Source of the DNA: Globodera rostochiensis
Taxonomy: Eukaryota; Nematoda; Chromadorea; Rhabditida; Heteroderidae
DNA length: 64,000 bases
Reading direction: 5' to 3'
Assembly: GCA_018350325.1 (NCBI GenBank)
Contig: JAEVLN010000006.1
Location: 1,573,193-1,637,192, forward strand
The notes under the pieces are model-generated. The model ran no database searches. It saw only the letters and a program-made list of their open reading frames with translations, and was not told the origin of the DNA. Below, piece after piece: positions 41,890 to 53,164 of the stretch (its first letter is position 1; each line of letters starts with the position of its first letter). The position numbers were made by a program, and so were the translations under genes.

Positions 41890-44505
41890 ACCTCGGTGTT
41901 GTCGTAGTAGAACGGCGCCCATGAATAGAATCGGAGGGGCCCACAAATTGCGCAGCCCTTTTCCAGCTCCTTGTCCCAGATGCCCTTCTCAATGCACCTT
42001 GTGCAGGTGACGTGAGCGTAGCAAAAGTTGACCTATAAAAAATTAAAAAATATTGCGTGAGGGCAATAATTACCTGATGCTTAAATCGCGCAAGTTCGGG
42101 GTCCGGTTTGAAGTCCGTCGTGCACTCAAAGTCGAAGAAGATGAGGCGCTTGTCTTTCTTCACTTTTGGCCGGTACGGGATGTAACAGTCGCGCGGCGCG
42201 TGAAATCCAAGGCACACTCGGCAGAATTTCTGGCCGCACTGATGTCCCTTCTGCTTATCCTGAGCCTTAAATTTTAAGGACTGCAATTCTGATTCCAAAG
42301 AAGGGCTTACCCGAACTATGTAAATTACTCCGCAGTCTACGCATTTTTTTGAACTTTTACAGATGGCATTTTCAGCAGGCGTCGTCTCTTTCACGCGCTT
42401 GGTTTTTCGACTTGTTATTTTGGCGTGGTGTTCATAGCATTCTCCGCATTTAAAAGTCTAAAAATGAAAATTAAATTAATTTTAATTGGTTTTATTAGCC
42501 TTATTGCAGCCCAAGCAAGTTTCGAAGAAGGTGTCGTTTTTGTTGTCGCAGTTTCCTCTGAACAAGTTCCCCACGCGTTGACAATTGTGGCACTTCCATT
42601 TGCAGGTTGCGTTATGGCGATTTGGTTGAAGATAAGGCATTTCGCACTAAAATTTAAATTTTTTATCTCGCATCTTAGCCGCTTTGCATACCCCAAAGCA
42701 GTAATTTCCTTTCTGGTTGAAGAGCCGACCAGGCGCCTTGATTGCATCATAGTGCCCAGCCGCCCCTTCATCGCCCTCCGTGAACAGCACACAAAGTTCC
42801 TGCTGGTAGTCGCTCACATCCGATTTCCAAGAAGGCTTCATTTTGCCCGATGTCTCGAAGCAGAACAGCCGGAACATTCCGGGATGAAGCTGTTCATAAA
42901 AAGCCTTAAAATAAAATATTATCGCTAAAATTATTATTAGTTTTGCCAATATACCTGAATTCTTTCGCCATACTCCTCAACCGAATAAAATGGTTGGGCC
43001 AAATCAATGTTGCATGCTCTGCACAAAACATGCACATCATTCAGCTGCCATGACTCAGTGCGCTTATATTCGGAAAACCGTTGGCTAGTAAGGGTAAGCT
43101 TCATCCGCAGAAATTCAAACGCCCTGAAGAGACAAAAGTTGTCGTTGTTTGTCAAGTCGTACGTTGCCCCCTGATGGATGGTGTAGTTGATGCTGAACTC
43201 CTTGAGCCGCCCTTTGCCTGCCAGTTTTTTCCGCTTCCCTCCGCTGTCAATCGCCGTGATGTCAATGACAAAAGATTCCTCGCAGATTGAAGGCCTCTCC
43301 TTTGATTTGTTGCTTTGGTCGACCATTTCAAAGCGCGTCAAAATTGCCTCCGTCGTTGTATTGTCGATCTTTTTGAAGTGAAGCGCAATTTCGTAGTCCA
43401 AATGCCGCGCAGAAAGTAGAAAGATGAAGTGATCAGCGACAATATTCATTGCTTCCGCTCCCTGCACCGCGTAAGCCAAGGTCATGGCGAAGAGCGCCTT
43501 CAAAACGTCCTCGGGGTATGCCGACCCCCAAATAAAGTTGAGCATAAAACGGCCGAGAAAACGAAAAGCTTGAACAAAATGTAATTTTAAAATATTATTT
43601 ATACATTAAAAATATTTAATTAAAAGAAATAAATGAGAAAAAAGCGTTAAAAGAATTTTTGGGGAAATTTTTGGCTTATTGGTGAATTATATTCCCTTTC
43701 ACTCAATGTTACGGTGGCCACGTGGTTAGTGTGCGGGGTTTGACTCACGACGAGCGAAAGTTCAAACCCCTCGGGATGAAAATGATTTTATTTGATTAAA
43801 AATAATTTTAAAAATATTTGAAATCTCGCGCAGTCAAAAATTCAAAATTTAAATTTAAATAATTTAAAAAAGGCGCGCAGGGTGCGCAAGTACCTTGCGC
43901 AGTGAAAAAATAAAAATATTAAAATAAAAAATATAAATATAATAAAGTTGCCCAGGAGAGGTGGTACGCGCAAGTCAAAAAAAATTTGCATAATTTCGCG
44001 CAGGGTGCGCAAGTGTGACTCGCAGGGTAAAAAATTTACATAAAGCCGCGCAGGGTCTAAAAGAAGGGGCCTGTGCGCGAGAACCCTCAGCAAGCGTATG
44101 GGCTGGGTAAAAGCCCCTTTTTCCGGTGATTGAGTTAATTATTATTATGTATTATTTATTTATTTTTCCCGCACCTTTAAAACGGCCGCTGCTAGCCTGT
44201 GCCGCTGTCAGGCACATCCAATTCTCTCCATTGAACTGCTCGGCGTCCAACTCCTTGTTCACTGCCGGCTGTTTCCGTTGGGCGCGCGCTGCAGCCTTTG
44301 GTTGCGCAGGAACCTGAAAAAAATCCCGGACACTTAGAAAATGTTTTTAAGTTTATTAAAGGGCCCCCACAATCTCCTCATGATGAAGGCGTTCAAGTAC
44401 AGCTTCCAGCGGCGGTGCTTCTTCCAGCAGGGGATCGTCATCCATTGCAGGGCTGAACGGGCCCTCCAAAAGGGGTGGCAGGTCGTCATCCGCCAAAAAT
44501 GCCAT
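41887..44505 (-). CDS. Maverick-type family B DNA polymerase, N-terminal part, right arm and loop
   Basis: Minus-strand exons: 44505-44371, 44313-44175, 43568-42955, 42904-42692, 42646-42500, 42457-42311, 42280-42074 and 42032 to about 41887. Introns fit gt-ag (gtaagc, ttgcag, gtaatt, tatag) except one gc-ag after 42500. Exon 7 contains RLIFFDFECTTD, the Exo I motif (D-x-E) of the 3'-5' exonuclease of protein-primed B polymerases, preceded by a Cys/His cluster (CGQKFCRVC). The last exon has FCYAHVTCTRC and CAICG, usual for nematode Maverick polymerases. The reading then enters the mirror arm, so Exo II/III and the polymerase palm are missing. A full protein would replicate the element by protein priming; this copy cannot. 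Confidence 0.7.
41890..42439 (-). other. Single-copy loop of the palindrome
   Basis: The only part of the element without a mirror copy. Both edges abut the phrase aatgcggagaa in opposite orientation. It contains the polymerase exons with the Exo I motif. Confidence 0.8.
43705..43775 (+). repeat. tRNA-like module in right arm (inner)
   Basis: Plus strand: GGTGGCCACGTGGTTAGTGTG and AAGTTCAAACCCC; mirror of 40548-40625, with substitutions in the middle. Confidence 0.4.
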
Positions 44506-44964
44506 TATTTAAAGTGTAAGCTAAAAACCAAATCGTAAAGTAAAAAATGCCGAAGAGCAGCAATGAGTAAAAATTGGTACAATTTCTCCCAAGTAGCCCC
44601 TTTTTATTTGAATTTAAAAGCTAAAAATAGAAGCTCATCAATCAAATGGAGAAATTTGCTGCAAAAGATTCAAAATAAAATTGGCGCGCAATTTTTTATG
44701 TGTTTACTTTACAAATCCCTTTCAAATATTTGGCCAAAGTAATTAATCTTGTCATTAAAACTTGCAAAAGTTTTTTATTTTTATATTGGCAAAATTTAGA
44801 ATTTATTTTTACGTTTATAATTATTATTTTTAAAATCTGGGACTTTTTAAATTATGATTCTTATTTTTAAAATATTTATTAAAAAGAAATAAATGGAAAA
44901 AATCCGTTAAAAGAATTTTTGGGAAATTTTTGGCTTATAGGCGAATTATATTCCCTTTCTCGCA

Positions 44965-45040
44965 ATGGAGCTGTGGGCAAGTGGTTAGTGTGCGAGGTTC
45001 GACGACCGCTGAGCGAAAGTTCAAATCCCTTGGGATGAAA
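44965..45040 (+). repeat. tRNA-like module in right arm (outer)
   Basis: Plus strand: TGGGCAAGTGGTTAGTGTG and AAGTTCAAATCCC; mirror of 39294-39365. Confidence 0.4.
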
Positions 45041-45441
45041 ATGATTTTATTTGATTTAAAAATAATTTTAAGAATATTTGAAATCTCGCGCAGAGAAAAA
45101 TTCAAAATTTAAATTTAAATAATTTAAAAAAGTCGCGCAGGGTGCGCGAGTGACTCGCGCAGTGAATAATAATAAATAAATAAAATAATTAAAATATAAA
45201 TAATATATAAGGTCGCGCAGGGGAAATTTGCATAATCTCGCGCAGGTGCGCGAGAGGGTCGCGCAGGGCAAAAATTTGCATAAAGTCGCGCAGGACACTG
45301 CCAATAGGTTTTGGCTAAGGTACTCACTTGGCTGGGCCTCAGATGGCCGGCGCTCACTTGGCTGGCGCTCAATTGGCGCCCCACCCCCTCCATAGGTATG
45401 GGCGGCTACCGTACCCGGGGAATTTTCAGGTAGTAACTACT

Positions 45442-46807
45442 TAGGGAAGTTTATTTATAGTCCTCATTTAAGTAAATACTTTTTACATTGACGTCATTTG
45501 ATTTTGAAATTCATTTTATTAAATTTTTTTGGAAAGTAAATCTACATTTAGTAACTTTTCAAATCTTCTGATTCAATTTATTAAACTTAAATTTTAACAG
45601 TCGTTAAATTAGAACGGTGACAACGTGTAGTTATGTAATAGAGAATAAGTCAATAGACGCCGATCTTCTACAAATTGTAGGTCCTGACTACCACTTTATT
45701 TATTCAAAAATGCATAATGTTACCCGTGGCCTCTTTCTTTAACAACAAAATAGATTTAAATAAAATATTTGATAAATTTGATTAAAGCCATTACAAAAAG
45801 TACTAAATGTCATGAAGATAATAATGGAAAAGTAACGGTTTAGTCAAGTAGATGATAGCTCTTATTTAAACAAAAGTCGAATCTAAATTAACTATCGAGT
45901 AAAATAGCGCAATTAAGAACAATTCAAATTAAAATGAAAGCGTGAAAAAATAAATACTGTTTAAAAAATAAAATAAACCGTGGGCAGTGTTTTGGAAAGC
46001 TGTATCACCTGCATGACGATGTCTTACCGTCATAATAAAAATTTAATGCCATAACAATATCAGATAAACTCGAAATTTTAACATATAATCAAAAATCAAA
46101 TTGAGATTAATGCAATTAAAACAGGCTATTAAACTATTTTTGACTTATTTGTTAGTATATTTTTTGGATGAAAAAGTTATATTTATGAGTTATAAATGTA
46201 CATTTAGATATTATTTTTTCCAAGCCAACGGTTAAAACTATAAAATGTATTTATACTCTTTCAATTTAGTAAAAAATAAAACTTCAATTTAAGGTTGTCA
46301 CGTATAATATAAAGATTATTACATTTAAATAACTAAAATAAACAAAAAAGCATAAATACATCGAATTATTTTAACAAGAGCAATTTTATTCATGTAAATT
46401 TGAATAACAGCGGTTCAATTAATAGTGAGGGAAAGGTCAAATTAATCCAAATTGAGAAGTATCTCAGAAAGAAAATATACAACTCAACTCACAGATTTGT
46501 AAGGGGCGCGGACATATCCAATTCAAACAATTCAATAAAAGAATTTAAGTGTGTTCCATGTCAAATAAACAGTAATGATTTTAAAATTTTAATTATTTTT
46601 AATAAATAATATTTTGTTTTTCTGAAAATTTGCAAAAAATAAAACGCTATAAAATTATTTAATGGAACCTTTATATAATTCCTTTTTTACAACCATAAAA
46701 TCTTAAAGTAAAACTTATATTGTTTAGCAACAACCTCTCAATTAATTTGCAGTGGGAAGTTTGCACAAAAGCTAAAAGAAATATACAAAATACATTATTT
46801 GAATTAC
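45442..46807. other. AT-rich stretch right of the palindrome
   Basis: Clearly different from the left flank: no cyclase exon and no palindromic repeat. A frame at 46400-46609 (KLIQIEKYLRKKIYNSTHRF) follows an aataacag acceptor but is AT-rich and unsupported. Confidence 0.4.
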
Positions 46808-46884
46808 CCATTGAATCTGGCAAACATTGCAACTACAATAAAAATAAAGGCAAAGGATAAAAAGTGAAGCGCTCGGGGCGCCAT
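46808..46884 (-). CDS. Possible signal-peptide exon
   Basis: ATG at 46884 begins MAPRALHFLSFAFIFIVVAM, a basic start plus a hydrophobic core, then FARFNG and a gtaatt donor at 46807. Secreted effector genes of cyst nematodes often begin with such an exon. No convincing next exon was found, and a longer upstream frame reaches through it, so this stays tentative. Confidence 0.28.
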
Positions 46885-48671
46885 AACTGAGGGGAGGAAG
46901 GACAGGGGAAATGGGCATTGGGGAACGAAGTGGGATGATGGCGTTTGGGGACAAGCCGCCCGTGCCCTGGGCGTCTGACCTCCCCTCCCGAACTCCAAGC
47001 CCCGCAGAGCTCTGATGGAAAGGTTTATCGGCGGTGAAGTAAAAGGATGGATGGATGGATCGATCGTCCGCAGCAGAAAGACAAGGCACACAAGTGATGG
47101 GTGGGAATTCCTTTTCTATCGTTGGGGCTGATAACTTAAATGGACGTCCGGTCATCACGGGGGGGGGGGGGGGGCAATAAACTTTTTTCCGGTACTGTAT
47201 TTGTCAAGGAATTTTCAAAAATTCAATTTGTTTTGAAAACTTCTGCTGGGGGAGGGGAGGTGGGAGTCGAGAAAAATTCAAATTTTTGACTCAATTTGTT
47301 AAGAGATTTTCAACCAAAATTTTAAAAATACGGTATTTTTGGGAATGGAAGTATCAAAACCGAGAAATTCTCGGTTCGAGACCGAGACTCTCGAACAGCT
47401 CTAGCCGAAGGCGTCGCCGAGAGAACAAAATGAAAATTCTTACGATTTTATTAAGAAAACTTGTTTTTTGTACTTGGACCAAAATTTTGGTCAAATCTTT
47501 CTTGTTTGGTCCAAATTGGAGAACAACCCTAAAAACCAACACCAAAAAAAAAATCCAGAACTTTTGATCAAAGTGTTTGGGTCAATGTTTTCGGTCTCTA
47601 CCAAAAGACCCCATAGAATCGGGCCTCACAAGCATTCTGAAAATAGAAATATAAAAAAAGGAATGGCTCATAAATCGGGGTAAAAGGCCTGCCTCCCGTT
47701 TAGAACAAGTTCGAGTCAAGTTTCGAGTATGAAAACCGGAAAATCGGCGATGCCAATAGGCGCCGCCGGGAAATTTTGATGGATTTTGAATTAATACCCA
47801 AAAAATGCATCGCGGAAGGGCGAAAAAATGATCAGAAAAATTTTTAAAAATCAAATTTCTGAGAGTTCAAAATTTTCCGAATTTCAGTGGTTAATTACTT
47901 TATGCTCGAATCTGATTTACCGAGAATTGACCCCGAGACTAGAGAACCCAAAACTACGCTTATTCTTAAGAAAATTCGACCAAAAAACGGCATAATGTTT
48001 ATGCCAAATTTGAATAATATTTTACCGGCGGCATCTATCAGCGCCGCCCGACTTCTCCCATTCCTAAAAAACTCCAAAAATACCAATCCCATTTCTCTTT
48101 TTGCCGAATTGGTTACAATCTGTTAGACCAAACAAAATGATTAACGTCAGTTTCGGGAAAAAAACGATTCATATTGAAAGGAAAAGCAACAATTTCAACG
48201 TTTGTTCTATGGTATAAGCTTGAATAACTTCATCCAAATTTGGTTTGTCCGTTCATTCATTTTGGGGCTCAATCGGACCTTCGTTTGCTACAAGCATTCT
48301 AAAAATTAGCATAGAATAGTCGATTTAAAAAACATTTTATTTACAACTCAAAAATAGGCTTTTTCAGATTTTTTGGCAGGTGTATCACAATTTTGGAAAA
48401 TATGGATCAAAAGGGTTTTTCAAAAATACATATTTTTTGTGATGAAAACTCAAAAAGCGGGTTTTGAATCGGTTGAAATTTTCGGAAAAAAGGGCCCCTA
48501 TAGTTTTAAAATTTAACCGGTTCAAAACCCGGTTTAACTGCGGAGCGACAAAAAGAAAGAAACCCTATTAAATAGTTTTTTGATTGATTTCGAGTCTGGG
48601 AGCTCAGATCCATATTTACCCAAATATTTGGCAATTCTAAAATTTTTTGTTATTGAATTCAAATTTCACCC
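46885..48671. other. Intergenic DNA with dispersed repeats
   Basis: Poly-G at 47160, inverted copies of the ggcggcgcc repeat at about 47285-47430 and 47748-47780, a direct one at 48027-48050, and an AT-rich palindromic stretch at 48290-48540. No gene supported. Confidence 0.45.
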
Positions 48672-49235
48672 TTACCCCTTGCCGATGTCCTTGTCTTTGA
48701 GGTTAATGTCGATAAAATTCCACTGCCGATGGCACCGCCATTCAGCCGCCTCTCGTTCCCACTTGGACCATTTGTCCTCGTCACGATCAATCGGACAACG
48801 AACCAAACGCCATTTGGCTTCCTTAAGCTGCCGAAACACCAATCGTTCACCCGTAAAATTGTTATTCAGTTCGAATGGTACAACGCCAACAAGAGGAACT
48901 TGACAGACAATGATGAAATTGACCGCGCCGATTGATTTTAAAAATTCCTTACGAGGAATAAAGTAATTTAAACAGAGGATCAAATAAAACAAATTCAAAA
49001 ACTCACCAATCTGAGTCTTTCCATTTCTTCCAAACAAAGAAATCCGCACCCCAACACTTTCGGAAGGCCATCCCCGCGGGGCGTATGTAACCATTTAGCC
49101 ACAGCCTGTTCAGAAGAAGCACCGGCACTGTCATTGGCCGGAAACGCGTGGAAAACACGACCCAAATGTAACAATCGGAGTTTTGGGCAATCGCCGAGAA
49201 TGGTCGGAGAGAAACGGCGCATGGATTTTGAAATC
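48672..49235 (-). pseudogene. F-box-like family gene C, C-terminal half only
   Basis: Exon about 49235-49007 ([36 protein letters not shown]; donor gtgagt) and last exon 48947-48672 (acceptor cgtaag; VNFIIVCQVP, VPFELNNNFTGERL, RLVRCPIDRDEDKW, KDKDIGKG, stop TAA). It is collinear with gene B at 50330-51447. The N-terminal F-box-like half is missing upstream, where unrelated sequence begins. The remaining exons have no stops. In this expanded cyst-nematode family, F-box proteins would act as substrate receptors of SCF ubiquitin ligases; for this truncated copy no function can be assumed. Confidence 0.6.
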
Positions 49236-49384
49236 TTGTTACTTGATATTGATGAAATAAAAAGAGAGCAAAGATTTAAAATTAAAAAAACATTGATTCG
49301 ATCATGAGAAGGATGGCAACCTGTGAGACGAATTATTTTTTTTAAAAAAAATTTCCATTCTCGTTTTATAGAAAGCTCGACACC

Positions 49385-49470
49385 GAAAAGTTGAAGCGAA
49401 GAGGATTCGAACTTTCACACACAAAAAGTAAATTGAGGACACAAACACCAGACCACACCAGGACTTTAGT
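49385..49470 (-). repeat. tRNA-like module
   Basis: Minus strand: TGGTCTGGTGTTTGTG (A-box-like) and AAGTTCGAATCCTCTTCGC (B-box-like), with a variable-arm-like gtgtgtg segment. No full cloverleaf; probably SINE-derived. Confidence 0.35.
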
Positions 49471-49562
49471 GCTTGTACGGCATATAATTCCAAAAAGTTT
49501 TGTTTGATCATTTTTATTTACCAACAACTGCTGGAGAACCGGACGGGTCGCCCATTATGTCA

Positions 49563-49800
49563 GATTAGTCGCGACAGCCTACACCCGGCGATTGCGGTGT
49601 TTGAAATTTCAGAACGAAACCGAACAATTCTCCTGGACCGGGTTGTCGGTTTCTGGGGTTGTGAGAATTTGAACAATTTGGAACACTGTAATGATATGCA
49701 AAGGTCATTTCTTTTTGAGTTAGAAGGGCACGAAGAAAGAGCAGCAGGACGCCGATTCCTCTGCTCTGATGAAGTTTATCTTCTTCCCACACAATCTTAA
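49563..49800 (+). CDS. Unidentified terminal exon
   Basis: After a tatgtcag acceptor, the frame reads SRDSLHPAIAVFEISERNRT, ILLDRVVGFWGCENLNNLEH and on to a TAA at 49798-49800. Composition is protein-like and differs from repeats. No family recognised; upstream exons not found. Confidence 0.33.
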
Positions 49801-50329
49801 ACAAAAAGAGCCCAAAACATAAAACACACAACGGACACATAGAGTATTCAAATTTAATTCAACAAAATATGTTGATTGGAAATTTTCTTTTTTCGAGCTT
49901 CCGCTTCGGGTAATGAGCCAAGCTTTGCCCAGTACAAAATGGCATTTTTCGTTGGTTTGAGTTTTTTTGAACAAATTCAACGTTCATTCGGCGGTAACTG
50001 GCCGATACCCATATTCCGGAATTTTTCCCCTGTTTTGGCACTTTTCTCACCTTTTATGTACTTTTCGAGATTATTGAATTACATTTGAATGCAAAGCACC
50101 CCCTAAAGATCAATGTTTTTTGATAAAAAATGCAAGCTGATGAGGGCTGTCTTCCGATGCAAATGCATCTTTTAAATAATATTTCAAATTAAATAATGTT
50201 TATTCCAATTTGAATTTTCCATCCATCCAATTCCGTTCGTCCCCCTCATTCATTGAAGTCAGAGTCTGTGTGAATAATCGGTTCAGTGGAGGAGGAAATA
50301 TTTTTATCCCCCCCCCCTCCATTTGGCCC

Positions 50330-51447
50330 CTATCCGTCGCCGATGTCACTGTCTTCGAAGTCAATAATGATGCGATTCCACTGATGACGCCATTCCCACC
50401 CAACCGCCTCCTTTTCCCACTTGGCCCATTTGTCTTCGTCACGCTCATTCGGACAACGAACCAACAGCCAAAAGTTTTCGTCAAAGCGCCGAAACATCAA
50501 TCGCTCACCCGTCAAATTGTTCTTCAATTCGAATGGCACAATGCCATCAGAAGGACAATGCCAAAGACGGATGATGAAATTGACCGGATCGATTGAATTG
50601 ACAAATTCCTTAAAGGAAGACAAATTCCTTGAAAGGAATTTAAAACAGAGAGTTCAATAAAACAAATTCAAAAAATCACCATTTTCAGTGCCTCCATTCT
50701 TTCCGAATGAAAAAAGCATTCCAACACTTTCGGAAGGCCATCCCCGCGGGGCGTGTGCAACCATTTGGCCAAAGCTTTGGTCGAAGAAGCGCCGACACCG
50801 TCATCGGCCGGGAACGCGGGAAAAAGACGACGGGATTCGATCATTCGGAGTTTTGGGCAATCGCCGAGAACGGTCAAAGAGAATTGACGCAAACGGTCGA
50901 ATTCAAAGGGAAACAAGTAATATCAGCAAATATTGTCTTTGAACAATGACCAAATTTGGTGCCAAATGATTTCCCAACTGCGGTTTTCGTAGAAGCCGCC
51001 TGTTCCGATGTTAAGATTGGTCCCGTCGGAGTTGAAAAGCGGAGAATGAGTTCAAGAAATTCGATGACACTTTGGTCGATGTAACTAAAAGTTATGATGA
51101 AATTTAACAAAAATCTTTGAGGAAAAAACTTAATGGCTTTCAACAACAATTTATACCGACAACTAGTACCTTATTTTAAGGCTTTCGAATCCGACCACTT
51201 TGTCAAGAAGTGGCTCTTGCAGAATTGGCAAACGACGCTCGACTTTACCATCAACATATTTGACAACTTCAACGCCATTTCCTTCGACTGCACGACGAAT
51301 ATCCAAATTGCCCAACGACCATTCCTTCGAATTGAAATGCGCGTCCACCAAAAAGTCAAATCGATCGCTGATTAACGCAACTTTCAGTCCGAGCACAAAA
51401 GGGCCACAGAATTTAGAAACTTCGAGCAAAACGTCGGCACAAATGAA
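50330..51447 (-). pseudogene. F-box-like family gene B, full length but damaged
   Basis: Three exons in order. About 51447-51170: F-box-like start ICADVLLEV, then [20 protein letters not shown]. 51084 to about 50690: [52 protein letters not shown]. About 50620-50330: [43 protein letters not shown], stop TAG. Lesions: the exon-1 acceptor reads cgg where its neighbour A has cag; one base is lost near 51035 (frame jumps before NSDGTN); and a TGA follows DNIC near 50935. The layout equals that of cyst-nematode F-box family proteins I recognise. An inactive copy is likely. Confidence 0.65.
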
Positions 51448-51559
51448 ACCGAAAAATTATTTAATGGCTAAAAAGGTGTTTAGATCCCGTAAACAAGCCA
51501 AAAGTCGTTGTTTTGTTACATTCAAAAACTGCTAATTTTCACGTTTATTATTATTATTA

Positions 51560-52090
51560 TTTTGCCCTCTCGCGTCAAAAATGTGCCGACGCCGCAAATG
51601 TTGTCACGGATCAGAGGCCAAATCCGGTGCCAAATGGTTTCCCAACTGCGGTGTTGGTCGGGGAATGCTAAGATGCGAACAGTCGTCCATTTGGAGTCGA
51701 AAAGTCGGCGAATGCTTTGAAGAAATTCGATGACACTTCGATCGATGTACCTAAAGCGGGGTTCAGTGATTTATAAATAGCTTTCGTTCTTTATTTTAAA
51801 TGCCGAAATACCTTATCGCTAAGCATTCGAATCCGACAATATTGGCAGGAAGCGGCTCTTGCGGAATCGACAGCAGACGCACTACTTCTTCGCCAAGGCA
51901 TTTGACAATTTCAGCACCCTTTCTGTCATCTGCGCGACGAATTTCCAACCGACCCAACGACCATTCCTTCGAATTGAAATGCGCGTCCACCAAAAGGTCA
52001 AAACGATCGCTGATCAACGCAACTTTCAAGCCGAGTAGAACAGGGTTACAGAATTCGAAGACTTCGAACAAAAGGTCGGCACAAATGGAA
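51560..52090 (-). pseudogene. F-box-like family gene A, N-terminal half only
   Basis: Exon 52090-51812 (acceptor ttttcag; [40 protein letters not shown]; donor gtattt) and exon 51750 to about 51560 (acceptor ctttag; YIDRSVIEFLQSIRRLFDSK, RSWETIWHRIWPLIRDNICG). Homology to the family ends right after DNICG, where a ttattattattattat stretch begins, and gene B starts about 110 bp further. No lesions inside. With C (C-terminal half) and B (complete) this gives half-full-half, as expected from unequal exchange. Confidence 0.6.
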
Positions 52091-53164
52091 CTGAAAATAC
52101 GGGGTAAATGAGGAAAATAAACAATTCCCCGTTTTGTTAAAATTGGGCAAAAAAGAGTAACATTTTCTAGTTACGCGGAAAGGCGTTACCTTCGAAAATT
52201 ATCCGAAATTTTCTATTAATCGAGGCAACTTCCCGTACGACCCAAATGAAACTGAAAATTCGGTAATCCTAAAGAATGGGGGTTCCGGTTTGTTTTTCAA
52301 AAAACAACAGTAATATAAATATTAAACAACATTAATCAAGCGATCACGCGTCCATAACGCATTTAGAGCAATCTTAGAAAATTAAGGAAAAACGACTTTT
52401 TTGTTTAAAGTAACTAACTCCAAAGCCGGAAGAGGCGCCGAAACGAGTTCGCGCCGAAACGATGCGGCGCCGAAACGACCGGATTTGTTCAACGGCTTTA
52501 CTGGGACTAGAATCCGAATCTGAACTCCATTTTGCCCGAGTTCAAACCTCGGACCAAAATTTTCAAGTACTATTTTGTTAATGGAAATTTAGACCTAATC
52601 AATGATTTGACAAAATCTGATGTCATATTCGTGATTACCAGGGCTTCCACTTTTAGGTAAATACCTATTTTTTTGCGAACTTGGCACGCTGAGTTAAGCA
52701 CAAAAAACACATTTTTAGCTCATTTGTCAGTCTGAGGCTCCTAGATGGACTTTATAATAACTATTTTACCTATTTCGGCTTTTTTCTACCTATTACCTAG
52801 GTACCTATTTCGACCTTTTTGTTACCTATTTTCAGGTTTTTAGAATTTCTGGAAAGTTGAAAAATTCGATAAAATCCCAATAGTTTGAATCGCCATGTCA
52901 ACTCATCGCCGCTCTGGCCATCTCGGCTCCAGCGCCATTTGGGCGCGGTCCTTTTCATCGACCCCATTTTTGCCTTATTTTTTATGCGAGTTTATTTTTT
53001 TATGGATTTTTTTTTTTGAAAATTACTAAAAGGCTATCGTTAAATCTGAATTATTTTTTAAAAACAGTCAGAAATCGATGAATTTAGGTCTATGTTTCTA
53101 AATTTTCGGTCAAAAAAATGCCAAAATATGCTTTTTCAAGGGCGATTTTTGATGTATTTTTGGC
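52091..53164. other. Spacer with partial transposon ends
   Basis: Repeated gcgccgaaacga (52430-52490), a CAGGGCTTCCACTTTTAGGT left end at 52640 (hAT-like, partner end not found) and ggtacctattt repeats. No gene seen. Confidence 0.4.

Larger units (their letters stand above)
38865..45441. mobile_element. Palindromic Maverick-like element with 550-bp loop
   Basis: Termini AGTAGTTACTACCTGAAAAT and its exact inverse. The arms 38865-41889 and 42440-45441 pair base for base: sums of paired coordinates stay at 84327-84329 over the inner 2.1 kb and 84306 at the tips, so only about 22 nt of net indels exist in 3 kb. Both arms carry exons 1-5 and the start of exon 6 of a DNA polymerase B gene; the loop (41890-42439) carries the next exons on the minus strand only. 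AG...CT ends suit Maverick/Polinton elements, but the flanks gttggt and taggga do not match, so no target duplication is visible. Confidence 0.8.

Noticed and set aside
38859..45447. 6-bp target duplication for the palindromic element
   Set aside because: Flanks gttggt and taggga differ; the element may have lost it, or the structure arose by rearrangement.
46400..46609. Plus-strand 69-codon frame
   Set aside because: AT-rich codon use equal to the surroundings, no partner exon and no recognised family; kept only as a remark in the spacer entry.
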